A stretch of 64,000 nt of DNA, taken from contig JH720385.1 in the NCBI GenBank assembly GCA_000231825.2, forward strand, positions 62,001 to 126,000, written 5' to 3'. Positions 11,700 through 22,953 of this stretch are shown here, piece by piece; the first letter of the stretch is position 1, and each line of letters starts with the position of its first letter. Under the pieces are notes generated by a model that was not told where the DNA came from, ran no database searches, and worked only from the letters and a program-made list of their open reading frames with translations. This DNA comes from Tetrahymena elliotti 4EA (taxonomy: Eukaryota; Ciliophora; Oligohymenophorea; Hymenostomatida; Tetrahymenidae). A program made the translations under genes and the position numbers.

Positions 11700-13417
11700 G
11701 CTAATAATCCTTATTTATTATAAACAAACAAACTATCACTCACCTAACCCAACCACCAAATTAAATAAAACTATTTCAAACAACATTTATATTATTTTAT
11801 TTATCCAGTCACCATAATCATCAATCAATCAATCAACCTTAACCATTTCAATAATTTAAATATTTATTTCTATCTTTTATATTAAAGTATATCTTTAAAA
11901 ATCATATAAAAAATACCATAAAATTATTTCATTCTTCAACAATAACATGGATATTTCAACATTAAAGTCTTAAATTCTAATGAAAAATTCTATTTCTAAT
12001 CCGTTTTATTTCTTACATTAAGTATTTACTTCCTTATTTTAAAAAGTAGCGCTGGTAATTACAATTACATTCATTATAATTTAATCGTTCTGAATGTGCA
12101 AAAAATAATCATAAATTGAGCTAATATAAAATAAAATAATTTGAAGGTTATTTTTTCCTCTTTAAATGAGATTAAGATATTGAAAATTTAGCAAAGAATT
12201 TGAACAAAAATTGAAAAAGTTAATTGATTTTTTTTAAGAATCATTTTTTAGTTGAATTCATTTAGATTATTATACTTTCTAAGATGAAATAACTTAATCA
12301 GCAATAGATTGAGAATCTATTTGAGTAAAATTTAGAGGATTTAAAAATAAATTTTATAGTTTGTCTGAATATAGTGCAAATAAAGTAAAAGATTGTTATT
12401 TATTAACATAACTTTTTTAAATAATTGATCAGGACTGCTTTGATAAAATAGAAAGGATATTTTCTTTCGATTAACATATTTTGCTTTAGATCTATCTTTC
12501 AATCAAATTAATTTTTTGTTTTTTTATTTCTTTTATTGTGGGGATAATCAATTTTATAAGAAAAACTTTTAAAAAAACAAAAAGAAATCATCACCCTTCA
12601 CAAATGTAAATTGTATATATTTAGTTAAAATCTTATTTAATATTATTAATTGAGTGAATGAATGAATGCAAAAAATCTTTCGCTGATTATATTTTTAGTG
12701 ATAAAGAATAAATTTCTTTAGCAAATTAGTTAATTAGTCACAAAAGAGACAAAAACACTAATTCTTCATATATATAATTATCTCTTTTCACCATTGTTTT
12801 TAAATTATTAATTTTTAGCGAATTTTTAAAATTTCTTTCTTAATTCTTTGTTTCTTGATTTTATTAAGAAATTTCTGTTCTGAAATTATAATTTTTTTTT
12901 TAGAAAAATGAGGTTTTTGTTTACTAATAAATCTGATTTTCATAGGTTTTTACTATCATTAAGGGTAGGTTTTTTCCAAACAAAAATATAAAATTTGTTT
13001 TTTTTAAATTATCCTCCAAAATAAAAAACACTCCATTTAAAATTCTCTAGCTGTAAATTAAGAGACACAAAAAGATTATAAGCCTAGAATTAATATGCAA
13101 AATAGTCTTTAAGAATGTAAGCTTAATATTTTCTATCTATCTCTGCAAGTAAAGTAATTCAAATCTATATAACTAAAAAGAAGGAGAAATTGGATGGATA
13201 TTTCTTTGCCCTTGGTAAGTAGCTATTGAATGATTTATTAAAATATTTACCAAAATAATTAAGATTTGTCTGTCTTGTTTTTTATTATGTGATCACAGTT
13301 GATTCTCGCAATTAAATGTTATTAATTATATATCCATTAGTTAGTGATTAAGATTAGTTTTTATCAAATATTTCAAATCAATGTTTCTAAATACACCTCT
13401 CAACTCCTAATTTCCCA
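11700..13417. other. AT-rich intergenic DNA
   Basis: No gene is supported. A seven-codon plus-strand start at 13195 followed by a GTAAGT donor was considered and rejected for lack of a plausible second exon. Confidence 0.5.
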
Positions 13418-13679
13418 TCACAAGATAAATGTTTTTCCCTTTCTTTCTTTTTTTGCTTACATTTTACCACTAAATTTAACTTGATCCTTTCCTTGAATAG
13501 CATCAAAAATCTTTTTATGCTTTTCAATCTAAATCAATCTGGCTATAAAAATAATTATTCAAGTCCATCTTCTAATTTAATTTTACTTCCTCAAATTACA
13601 TTATCAAACTGTAATTTAAAAATGGAACATTTTACTCTGAAGATTTTGCACTAAAATTATTTTTATTCTAAATATTCAT
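13418..13679 (-). CDS. Small hypothetical protein (67 aa, two exons)
   Basis: ATG 13677-13679 opens MNIQNKNNFSAKSSEQNV and runs to a GTAAAA donor after residue 31 (exon 13679-13587). A 58-nt AT-rich intron ends in TTTAG, and exon 2 (13528-13418) resumes in phase 0 with IEKHKKIFDAIQGKDQVKF before TGA 13418-13420. Removing the intron is needed to escape an in-frame TGA, which supports the model. A second donor inside exon 2 (at GGTAAAATG) could give a different C-terminus. No domain recognised. It is isolated in gene-poor DNA. Confidence 0.35.
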
Positions 13680-16600
13680 GGTTTTACTTGAAAACATGAA
13701 TTAAATTTAACATTGATTGAATTAAAAAGACTTAATTATTCAACATCCCAAGAAAATCTTAAATAGAATAAAAATATATTTTTGAATCTTGGGAAAAAAG
13801 TTGTAAACTAGTTAGAACAGAATGTTAAGAATGAAGTGCAATTAAGAAAAATAACATCTCCATAACATTCATTCATTATAAGATAGAAAATAAATAAATC
13901 TACCTAGAATTAAAAATTTTTTCTTAACAAAATATTTGAAGAATTTGAGATAAAATATAATTGTACCATCAAATCAAATTATTAAATGATTTCCATGATA
14001 TTTTTATTTAATAAATTTATTTTAGAATTTAATTGAAAAATTGATAAGCCTTTTTTTTGAAGAAATATCCAAAAAGATATTAAATATGTTTGTTTGTTTG
14101 TTTCTCTTTACTGTTTTAGACTGACTGAGTATTTATCAATCAATTTCAATGATTTTTAGATATGATTTTTCTTTACATATTTTTGCAAATTTCTTAATTA
14201 AAAACAAGCAATATTTCAAAAAAATGTATGCAAATCAAAATTAAAAATTATGTAATGTTTTATTTGTAAATAAATAAAGGATAGTTAGATTGATCGATAG
14301 ATAAAAGTTTATTCTTTATAATTTTATCAAGAGAGCTAAAGAATATCTACTTGATATTCTTTTTATATAAAATCCTTCTTATTTAATTAAACACGAACAA
14401 ATCTATCTATCTATCTAACTATTCATGCACAATAAAATAGATTTTTATTAGATCGCTTGAATTGAACTAATTTTTTCAAAGTAGTCTTTTGTAATCTTAC
14501 TTACAAATCACAAAGAATATAATACTAATTTACACTCGATGCGCTTTTCATAGTAAAATGTAAAATTGATATCATTTTAAAAACAACTTATTATTTCCTA
14601 AAAACAATCAATAAAAACTTAAAAATTAATATGCAAAAAAAAACAATGTCAGCAAATAATTTAGATATTTAGCTCTTTTACTATTTTGAGTAATTATTTT
14701 ATTAACAAATTTAAAAAAAAGAAAGTTGGGAAATCAAAAATTTTGAATTTAACATAAAAAATACATATTTGCTCAAGCTTTTAGCATAGCATCTTATTAA
14801 ACAACTCCCACTTACTGGTTTAAAATTTCCTTCCTTTCCTTCTAGCATATTTGTAAAGAAATCAAATATCTTAAAAGAGTCTACAGCTGAGTATTTAAAT
14901 TCTATTAAATATGCATTTTTTTTTATACTGTAACAATAAAATTACAGCTATGACATTTTAATTTTCTTAGCGTTAAATGATTCCAATATAGAATTATTTT
15001 AATTAAATATGTTAAATATTAATATCCCATACCAATTATCTATAACAGCAATCCAATTATAAAAATTCACCCTCTCATTTGTTTAAATAATTTTGAACAA
15101 AAACAAATCAGTGCATCATAATCTACTTTATTTTGAAAAATTTTATATAGCACCAAAGAAAAAAAGAAAACAAGAAATGAGAAATGAGAAAGGTGAAGTA
15201 CTCTTTTATGTTATAAAATTTTCTTAATCAAAAGTAAGTTTTATGATGAAAGAAAAAGTCAGAATAATAAGTATTCTGATAAAATGATATAATTTTAGTT
15301 TAAATAAATGCTATGGGGTATGAATGATATCTTTAAAATTAAATCTTTCTACTTTACGTGCTTATCTTGGAGTAAATTAAACTAGAACATAATCACATCA
15401 AAACTAAATTTCTATGGTGTTTTTCATTTTTTAAATTTTCTATTTTATTCTAAAAATAATTTAAAAGTTAGGATCAATCATCTCATCTTCTTTCTCTTAG
15501 ATATTAATTAGATATTATATTATTTTTAAATTTATTTGCTTTTTCTTTCACTAACATTCAAAGAAATAATGTTTATTTTTAAAATAAAGTAATCATTTTA
15601 TAGCTTCAAACATTTTTATTTTGTAAAAAGATAAAACTGAGTTATTTTTGTGAAATTTTTTTACAGAATATCACTTTCATAACTATTTATATAATTTTTA
15701 TTGTATTTTCTATTTTTATCGAATTACATATTTTAACAACTCAAAATTAGAAAAATAAAAAATACTCATACTAATAAAGAAAATTAAATATCTGTAAGCA
15801 ATATTTTTTCTTAATCTGTATGCTTTGCTTGCTTATTTGCTTTAGAATTAATGCAGAAGCAAAAAATATGTTTGAGAAAAATATCTAAAATATTTGAATA
15901 ATAATGACAATATTTTAATCCCTGAAAATTTAGCATCTGATAAAATGTGTTTACCCTTAAAATAGATTTTTTTAAGTTGTTTCTTAAACCTTTTTAAAGA
16001 TAATTTAAAAAAAGAAAAGCAAACAGTAAAATAAAAAATACTAATACAAAATAAGAAAATTAAAATTTGTAAGCAATTTTCTCTTTGCCTAAATGATTGT
16101 TTGTTTTATAATTAATGTGGAAGTAAAAAATATACTGTATCTAAAATATTTGAATAACAATCTTTTAATCCCTTAAAATTAAGCATGCACTAAAATGTGT
16201 TAAGGCTTAAAAATTTTTTTTAAGTCATTTATTAAACCTTTTTAAAGATAATTTAAAAAATAATATCCAACATTCCAAGTTAATATCAAAAAATTTAATA
16301 CTTTTTTGATATTTCAAACTTTAAGATTTACAATTTAAAATGAATCTTTTACTTATTTTTAGATAATAAAACTCTTATGCATATAAAAATGCATCACCTA
16401 TGCATAAAAATGTTTGAGTAATTTAATATATAAGCATCTAGAAACTTTTGTAGGTTTGAAGAGACACTAAATTTGTGCCATCAAAGAAAAAACTCATCTT
16501 TAAAGTTAATTACAAAAACTTTAAATTTCAAAAAAATAATAATGTTCATATTAAAATTACTTAAATTTAATTTAATTAATCATAAGTAAAAGCCTATATT

Positions 16601-17996
16601 TATGAAATTAAAACGCATTAATAATAAGTTGCTATGCTCGTTTATGCTTTTTAAATTACAGCTAATTCAAAATTGTTTTTTAATTTGGTATTTTTTCAAA
16701 AATGAAATAGAATCAAAAAAAATATTTAAATTCAATTTGTTTCTAAAAAAATTAAAAAAAGAAGATTTTTCTATTTAAAAAGTGTAATGAGATTTCAAAA
16801 ATAAATCAATTAGTCAAGACCGTATAAATAATTTAAATTCATTTTATCAAGCTGAAACTCAAGTCAATGACATACATATTTATTGTACTTACTTAAATTT
16901 TATCTTTTGATGTATCAAATTTGATAAATTATAAATATTGAGTAATCATGTCTAACAATGTTAAATTTTAAATTAAACAACAATTTTGATCTTTTGTATG
17001 ATATAAATTAGAGAAATATAAAATAAAATTTAATTAAAAGTAAATGTTTTTAATTTAGAATAATATTTTGGATTAATTATTTTTTGTTTAATTTATCTAG
17101 GTTAATTTTATCATTTCATTTTTGTATTTTCATATTATTTTTTTAATCAATCAGATAAAAATTATTAATTTTTAAATAGAATTTAATCCTTTTAAATAAA
17201 TTTTATCAAAGTTATAGCATTTAATATTCCTCTTTTCATTTTTTAAATTTCCTAAAATAGTTAGCAAAGTTTTTTGGATAAAAATCTTAGATTTATTCAA
17301 TTTTATCTTCAAATTTCTACAAGAAATTTAAGTTAAAAAATAAATTAAATTTTTTCAGTTTTTTTTATATCTAATCAATTTTTTAAACTATTTTCTCTTA
17401 AATTTATTTTTTAGGTGAAAAGAAATATGAATATCAAAAAATCATTTTACTCTAATCTATAAATTATATTCAAATAAATAAAATATTACAAATTTTTGAC
17501 AAATTTAATGAGATAAAAATGCAAATAATAGCTATTTCTTCAAAAATATTAAATATTTTGGTTTTTATTCAATGAATTTAAATGTATAACAGTCTTTAAG
17601 TTATTTTGATTAGACTTTATAAAAAATAGAAAATATTTTCAATCGATACTAAAAATGAAAAAACTTAATTTTAAATGTATTTTAATTTAATAGTTAATGT
17701 AAGATTAATTATGAAATAAAATTTAGAATTAAATTAAAAAATTAATTTTTAAAATTATGAATAAAAATTAATAATTTGTTTTGGATAAAAAGTAAAACTT
17801 TTATTTTGGAGCAGTTTTATAAAATAATACTTTAGTTAATTATTTGATTGATACTTTTTATATTTTAAAAAGTTATTTTAGATAAAAATTTTTGGATTGT
17901 TAAAATTAAAAATTGAATTTTATTGAATTAGCGGGAAACAATTTATCATGTAAACATAAAATTTTACTAGACACTTTTAATAAAAATCTTATTAGA
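13680..17996. other. Gene-poor AT-rich DNA with a tandem duplication
   Basis: About 4.3 kb with no supported gene on either strand. It contains a perfect 10-bp hairpin at 14338-14362 and a diverged tandem duplication at 15752-16260 (listed separately). Confidence 0.55.
15752..16260. repeat. Diverged tandem duplication, unit about 230-260 bp
   Basis: Copy 1 (about 15752-16012) and copy 2 (about 16029-16260) share a colinear series of blocks. These are an AAAAAATACT start, then TGTAAGCAAT, then TCTAAAATATTTGAATAA, then TTTTAATCCC, then a TAAAATGTGTT block, and finally TTAAACCTTTTTAAAGATAA. Gaps and substitutions separate them. Neither copy encodes anything recognisable. Confidence 0.8.
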
Positions 17997-18702
17997 TCAG
18001 CGAATTAGCTTTTCAAAGAATCTAACTATAAGATCAGGTTTAGCATGTTTAGCTAATTATTGGCTTGAAACTAAATATTAATTAGGGAATTTTCCAATTG
18101 TTATGGTGTAAAGAGATTTGCCATCATCTTTAAAAACGTGCAATATTGATGTAATATTATGATTTTATAAGAGCTTGCTAACATCCTTTTGGTTATTATG
18201 AATTTCTTTACTGATTATTTAAAAAATAAAAATATCATTATTGTCAAGTATTTCATTTTTAGTTAAATATTTTACACATGATTTACAGATTTAGGAGTAG
18301 ATTTAGCTTTCTCTACTTTTTTAACTGATTTTTTCTAAATGCTCTTTTTAGGAGTTTTTGATTATATTTTTTATTTTTTAATGGATTTCTTGACTGGTGT
18401 TTAAGATTGAGATGTGATAAGATTGTGCTTCCTATTTTTTTACAAGAATGAAGTTAAATAATGAAAACTGAAATACTTGTTCTTTTCATAATTGAATAGG
18501 ATGATTATCTAAATCAATGAATAAATATTGTAGTAAATCATTACTTTTAATATTTTTAAAGCATGTTCTTATCTAAAATATTCTTCTCTGGTTCATAAGT
18601 GGATTACTTGAGAGAATAACCTTTCCATTAGATATGATATTCAATCTAAATTCCTTTTTTTCTATGTCCTATAATCTTTTCTACTTCGTAAACTTTTGTC
18701 AT
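17997..18702 (-). CDS. HP1-like protein, chromodomain plus chromoshadow domain
   Basis: Three exons (18702-18545, 18467-18276, 18210-17997) join in phase to 187 aa. Residues 4-51 form a chromodomain: VYEVEKIIGHRKKG, then the core YHIQWKGYS with the WKGY strand, and ending STYEPEKNI, where the usual W-EP is replaced by Y-EP. A Lys/Ser-rich basic hinge follows (repeated KKS and TPKS motifs), as in HP1. Residues about 120-187 match a chromoshadow domain: HVFKDDGKSLYTI, then QLAKHAKPDLIVRFFEKLI. HP1 proteins read H3K9/K27 methylation through the chromodomain and dimerise through the shadow domain; in Tetrahymena such proteins act in heterochromatin and DNA elimination. Which paralogue this is cannot be told by eye. 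Introns are 77 and 65 nt. The gene stands alone in gene-poor DNA. Confidence 0.88.
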
Positions 18703-21453
18703 ACTTATTGCTTTTGTTTTTTACTTTTGTAATTAGATTTATATATTAATTATCTTTCTTTTATTAACTGAATTTTTTTGTTATTATTATTATAAGATAT
18801 GCACCTCAAAATGCTTATTTATTCATAAACAAATCAAATTTTATAATCATAAAATAAAAAAGCAAACCGCCTACAAATCAATTTTCAAAAGAAGTGGTTT
18901 TCTTTATTCTATTATTTGCTTATTTTTCGAGTTTATTTCTGATGATAATCCAATAAACCATTGATATATTTTTGTTCATAAAAATAAAAAAATTAGATAT
19001 CATTTTTTTTAAAGTTCAAAGCATAATCAAATAATTGATTAATATCCTGAAGACCTATTTTAATTTACCAATATGATTTATTGATATTAGTAAAATAATC
19101 TATCTAATTTTTTGCATAAAGTTAAGCAATAAAAAAATGTACTATTACACCTCACAAGAAAAAAAAGTCAGATAAGAGAGTTTCAGATCAGATAATAAGA
19201 AATTAAAATTATCTTAGATTATTTTGATTATGGATAATTTATTATACTTAAAATAAAAACCTCTACTGATAGATGATTTCATTTAAAATTAAATTTTTTG
19301 TTTTAAAAAAATAAATCTCACAAAATTTAATTTAAAATGAATCTAAAAGAATCAAAATTTACTAATTAATGCTATCCATTAATACCTGCTTGACTATCAC
19401 ACTAAATTTTTGTTAAAAAGCTAATCTTAAAATTAATAAATTGATATTCCCTTAAATAGAAGTCTATTTGTTTCTATTTACTTTTGACTTAAAGCTTAAT
19501 ATTAAAGAAATTATTGTAAATTTTATTTTTTTTAGATAGAGAATAATTGAATTAAGCATCTTTGTTTTTTGTTGTAAATAAATATTTTGCATAAGTTTTA
19601 TGTTTAAGAACCATAAACTAATTCTTCAAAACAATAATAGATATTCAAATATATTTAAAATTTTTTAAATTTGAAATCAAAATTTTATTTAGCTTTTAAA
19701 ACTTTTATTCTAAAATAACAAAAAAAAAATATTTCTAAAACTAACTAATAAAAAATCTTAACAAATTAAAAGAATCAAATGAATTTTTCTTAAAACACTT
19801 TATGAGACCAAATAAATTGATATTTAATAAAAAATGTAAAGATTTAATTAAATTTTAAAAAAATAAAATTATTAAAAAGTATCATAATAAATTAATAAAA
19901 TTTATTAATATTTGTTAAAAAAATTATTCTAAGAACCACTCTTAAATTACCCCTAAAAAGACTGTTTAAAAAGGAAAAAATTAATTTGTTTTTTTAAATT
20001 AATGTAAAAGAAGAGCAAACAAAATTGGTTGTATTTAGTTTTTATTTGTTTAAAAAAATTGTTTAAAAAATAATTCTCAAACACTTTTTTTTAGGGAATT
20101 TGAGAATTATTTTATTTAACCAATATTTTTAATCTATTTTAACCTATTCAATAATGGAAGTTAATTTTAAAAAAAATACAGCCTACTTTGAATAAATAAT
20201 TTTTTGCTTTTTAACATTCTCATGGAAATTTAAAAAACAAAAAAATAAAATGAAAAGTTTTAAGTAAAAGAAATTAAAGAGTGTCTAAAGTTTGTTTTAA
20301 TATACAAATAAAAATTATTATTAAATAAACTAAAAATAGATTTAGGTGTATTTTAAATTATTAGTTAATAATAATTGTGAATCAAATGAGCAGATTTTAA
20401 AACAAATAAATTTAAATTTATTCTATAATTTTAACTTTTTAAAGTTGAAAAATTTAAAGTTTTAAAAAATTCAATTTTTGAATAATTTAAATCATATTAT
20501 TTTTTTAGAAAATTCATTTGTTTTATATTTAAAATTTAAAAAATATTTTTAATTGACATTTTATTTTTTAAATGAGAATACATTTAATTGATTCTCATTA
20601 AAATAAAAGCCTTTTATTTGTTCTCTCCAAGAAAATTGTAAAGAAATCCATTATTTATAGAAAGTCTTAGTAAGTTTTTTGTCTATTCAATAAAATTGTA
20701 TCTTGACCATAATTTATTTTCTAATACATATGATTTATAACCAATTTTATAAAACTGATTTAAAATAAATAAATGGATTCCTAAATAAATAAATTGTAAG
20801 TTTTCAATTAATTTAATAAGAAAATTACCTAAAAGTAAATTGAAAGTATTGAAGATAAAATGAAGAGAAAAATAATAATAATTTAAAGTATTTATTAGAA
20901 AATGTAAATAAGTTAAAAGGATAAAGTGACGGTATAATAATTTAAATATAAACTCTTAGATTAAATGATAATATATAAATGTTTTATCTATCTATACACA
21001 AGAATTAAATAATTTATTAATTTAGATATGATGTTAATATAAGTAGATATATTTATTTTTAATATATTAAAATATTAGTTAATATATTTTATATAATATA
21101 CTTTTTCATCTTATTCTCTTATTTGATTAAAATAATTTGATACATTTTGCTTCGATTCTTTAAATTAATTCATTCATTCATTATATCTTGAATTTATTTG
21201 ATTATTAATTGAATACTTAGTTGAAAGAGAGAGGGATTGATTGTTGTTCCAAAATGAAACAAAATTCTTTTGAATGTAGACAATAAGAATACATTTATGA
21301 TGCTTTTATTATTTTTAACCAGTTTTAAGAGAGAATGAAGGATTTATGTACAGTTAATATTTTGTTACTAGCTGGTATATTGAATAGAAGAATAATTAAT
21401 TATTAGGGGCATTTTATTCTTAAATATATGTTTTATATTAATATATGAAGAAA
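18703..21453. other. AT-rich intergenic DNA
   Basis: No gene supported. A 15-bp perfect inverted repeat lies at 20067-20081 / 20099-20113 (AAATAATTCTCAAA and its complement, 17-nt loop). Confidence 0.55.
20067..20113. repeat. Perfect 15-bp inverted repeat, 17-nt loop
   Basis: Left arm AAAATAATTCTCAAA and right arm TTTGAGAATTATTTT are exact complements around a T-rich loop. No gene ends nearby, so it is not an obvious transcript 3' structure. Confidence 0.8.
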
Positions 21454-21690
21454 TTAGGAATCCGTAGCGAGGTGAAAACAAAAGTATCACTTGAATTACT
21501 CAAAAGGAATTTAGTCATACCCATGTGTCGCCACAGAACTTAATTGTCTTTGATATATTTAGGAAATATTAGCTCTAATAATAATATCTAAATATAAGAT
21601 TTCTTAATTAAGTTTTAGATTTAAGCAGTAAGAAACCCGTGGCCTTAGATTGAGTATTTAAAATACTACCTGAGGCTACAGATTAATTAA
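21454..21690 (+). ncRNA. Candidate structured non-coding RNA, family unknown
   Basis: A 230-nt block is clearly richer in G and C than its surroundings and can close on itself. The 5' segment AATCCGTAGC (about 21459-21468) pairs with the 3' segment GCTACAGATT (about 21675-21684) with one mismatch. Within it, AGGTGA pairs with TCACTT (about 21470-21492). Near the 3' end a long hairpin has a stem GTGGCCTTAG / CTGAGGCTAC (about 21639-21679) and an inner stem AGTATT / AATACT. An ACAGAA string sits at about 21533. I compared it from memory with U1-U6, 7SL, RNase P/MRP, U3 and Tetrahymena telomerase RNA and found no match. The strand is assumed; a reverse-strand frame here is too short to be a gene. 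Confidence 0.5.
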
Positions 21691-22318
21691 TTAATTTATG
21701 GTAACTATTTATTATAGATTTTATTGAGATTCTTATATTTAATTATTAGCAGTACTTGGTATATAAGGATTATTTGATTATAAAGCTATTAATTTAATTA
21801 TTTGAAACAGGTATTTGGTTTTTTTGTTTATTTTTTGGTAGGTAGGTAGGTAGTTTGATTGGTTTGTTTGCTGTTTAATTTTTTTTTGTTATAGAATTAT
21901 TCATATCATTAAAGTATGATTTAAATTAGTCTTTACAAAGATTCAATCGATCATAAATTAACATCTCAAATGCTAGGGCTGTTTTCATTAGAATTAAAAA
22001 GTTGCATAGATTCTAAGAGAGAGAAATAATAATTTTATAAGTTGACTGAAAGAATAGTAGTATTATCTCTATGGCATTGCTTTTCATTGAAAATGCATTC
22101 AATAGCCTTCTATGGGAATTCAATGAATCCATCACTGCATAATTCACTAGCAGTATTAATGTTGTAATCCTATTTTAAATAAGAAATAAATTAATTTGTT
22201 AATTTGGATAATGTTTTAAGTTTAAGATTGAATTATCTATCAAAAAACAATTTAATTCATTTAGCTGCCTGAAATTTTATTTAAATCAGTTTTTTTAAAT
22301 TATTTAAATGATGCTTAT
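21691..22318. other. Intergenic DNA with a GGTA microsatellite
   Basis: A (GGTA)n run lies at about 21837-21854. A plus-strand frame from ATG 22071 begins MALLFIENAFNSLLWEF but soon becomes low-complexity and overlaps a minus-strand candidate, so it is not called. Its first 60 nt can also fold into small hairpins. Confidence 0.4.
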
Positions 22319-22654
22319 TCAAGCTTAGTTATTTCTTAAATTTCTTTTTTTAATTGTAGAATGATTGCTTGTTTGAATTAATAAATTCTTCTATTCTCTT
22401 GCTTATTGATTGTTTTTTGATTAATTTAGAATTAAGTTGTCTATGTTCTTTTGATTAATTTTGGGAATGGTTGGCTAAGATAATCTGATAAAAATGAATG
22501 ACTGGCGAATTATAAAAATTTAAATGAATATTTCTTTAATTAAATCAGTCAGTTTCAATTCGACAGATTAATTAACAACTTTTGCGTATTCTCCATCAAT
22601 ATTTTTCATTAAAAAATTTAAATCTGCTTTATGATCAGTTGAATGCTCTGTCAT
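22319..22654 (-). CDS. Hypothetical protein (111 aa)
   Basis: ATG 22652-22654 opens a single-exon frame to TGA 22319-22321. The first 41 residues look like real protein: the sequence starts MTEHSTDHKADLNFLMKNID and continues through AKVVNQSVELKLTDLIKE. The remainder is Ile/Asn/Gln-rich and weaker, and may hide an intron. An in-frame TGA lies directly before the ATG. It sits 300 bp downstream of the PP2C gene on the same strand. The STDHK string recalls the TxDHKP loop of PP2C enzymes, but nothing else matches, so this is likely coincidence. Function unknown. Confidence 0.35.
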
Positions 22655-22953
22655 TCATTCATTGAATCAATCAATAATATAATAAAATCAGATTACTGAA
22701 TAATTTTTGCGCATTTTTTAAATTTATAATTTTAAAGCTAAGTAAAGAAAATCTAATATTTATCTCATGACTCAACTCAACTCTACCAAACCAAACCAAT
22801 ATTTTTAAACAATTTTTAACAATATATCAACTTTTTTTTTAAATCTTCAAATTGCTTCATTACACTTTTTTTTTTAAGTGAATTTTCTTTGTATTTTGCA
22901 TGATTTTTTTTAGGCATAATATTTTGGAAATTTTTAAAAATATTTCAATCGGC

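Noticed and set aside
13195..13330. Short plus-strand start (MDISLPL) before a GTAAGT donor
   Set aside because: The only in-frame continuation gives 12 residues then TGA; no real second exon.
22071..22365. Plus-strand ORF beginning MALLFIENAFNSLLWEF
   Set aside because: Only the first 35 residues look coding; it overlaps a better minus-strand candidate and contains small hairpins.
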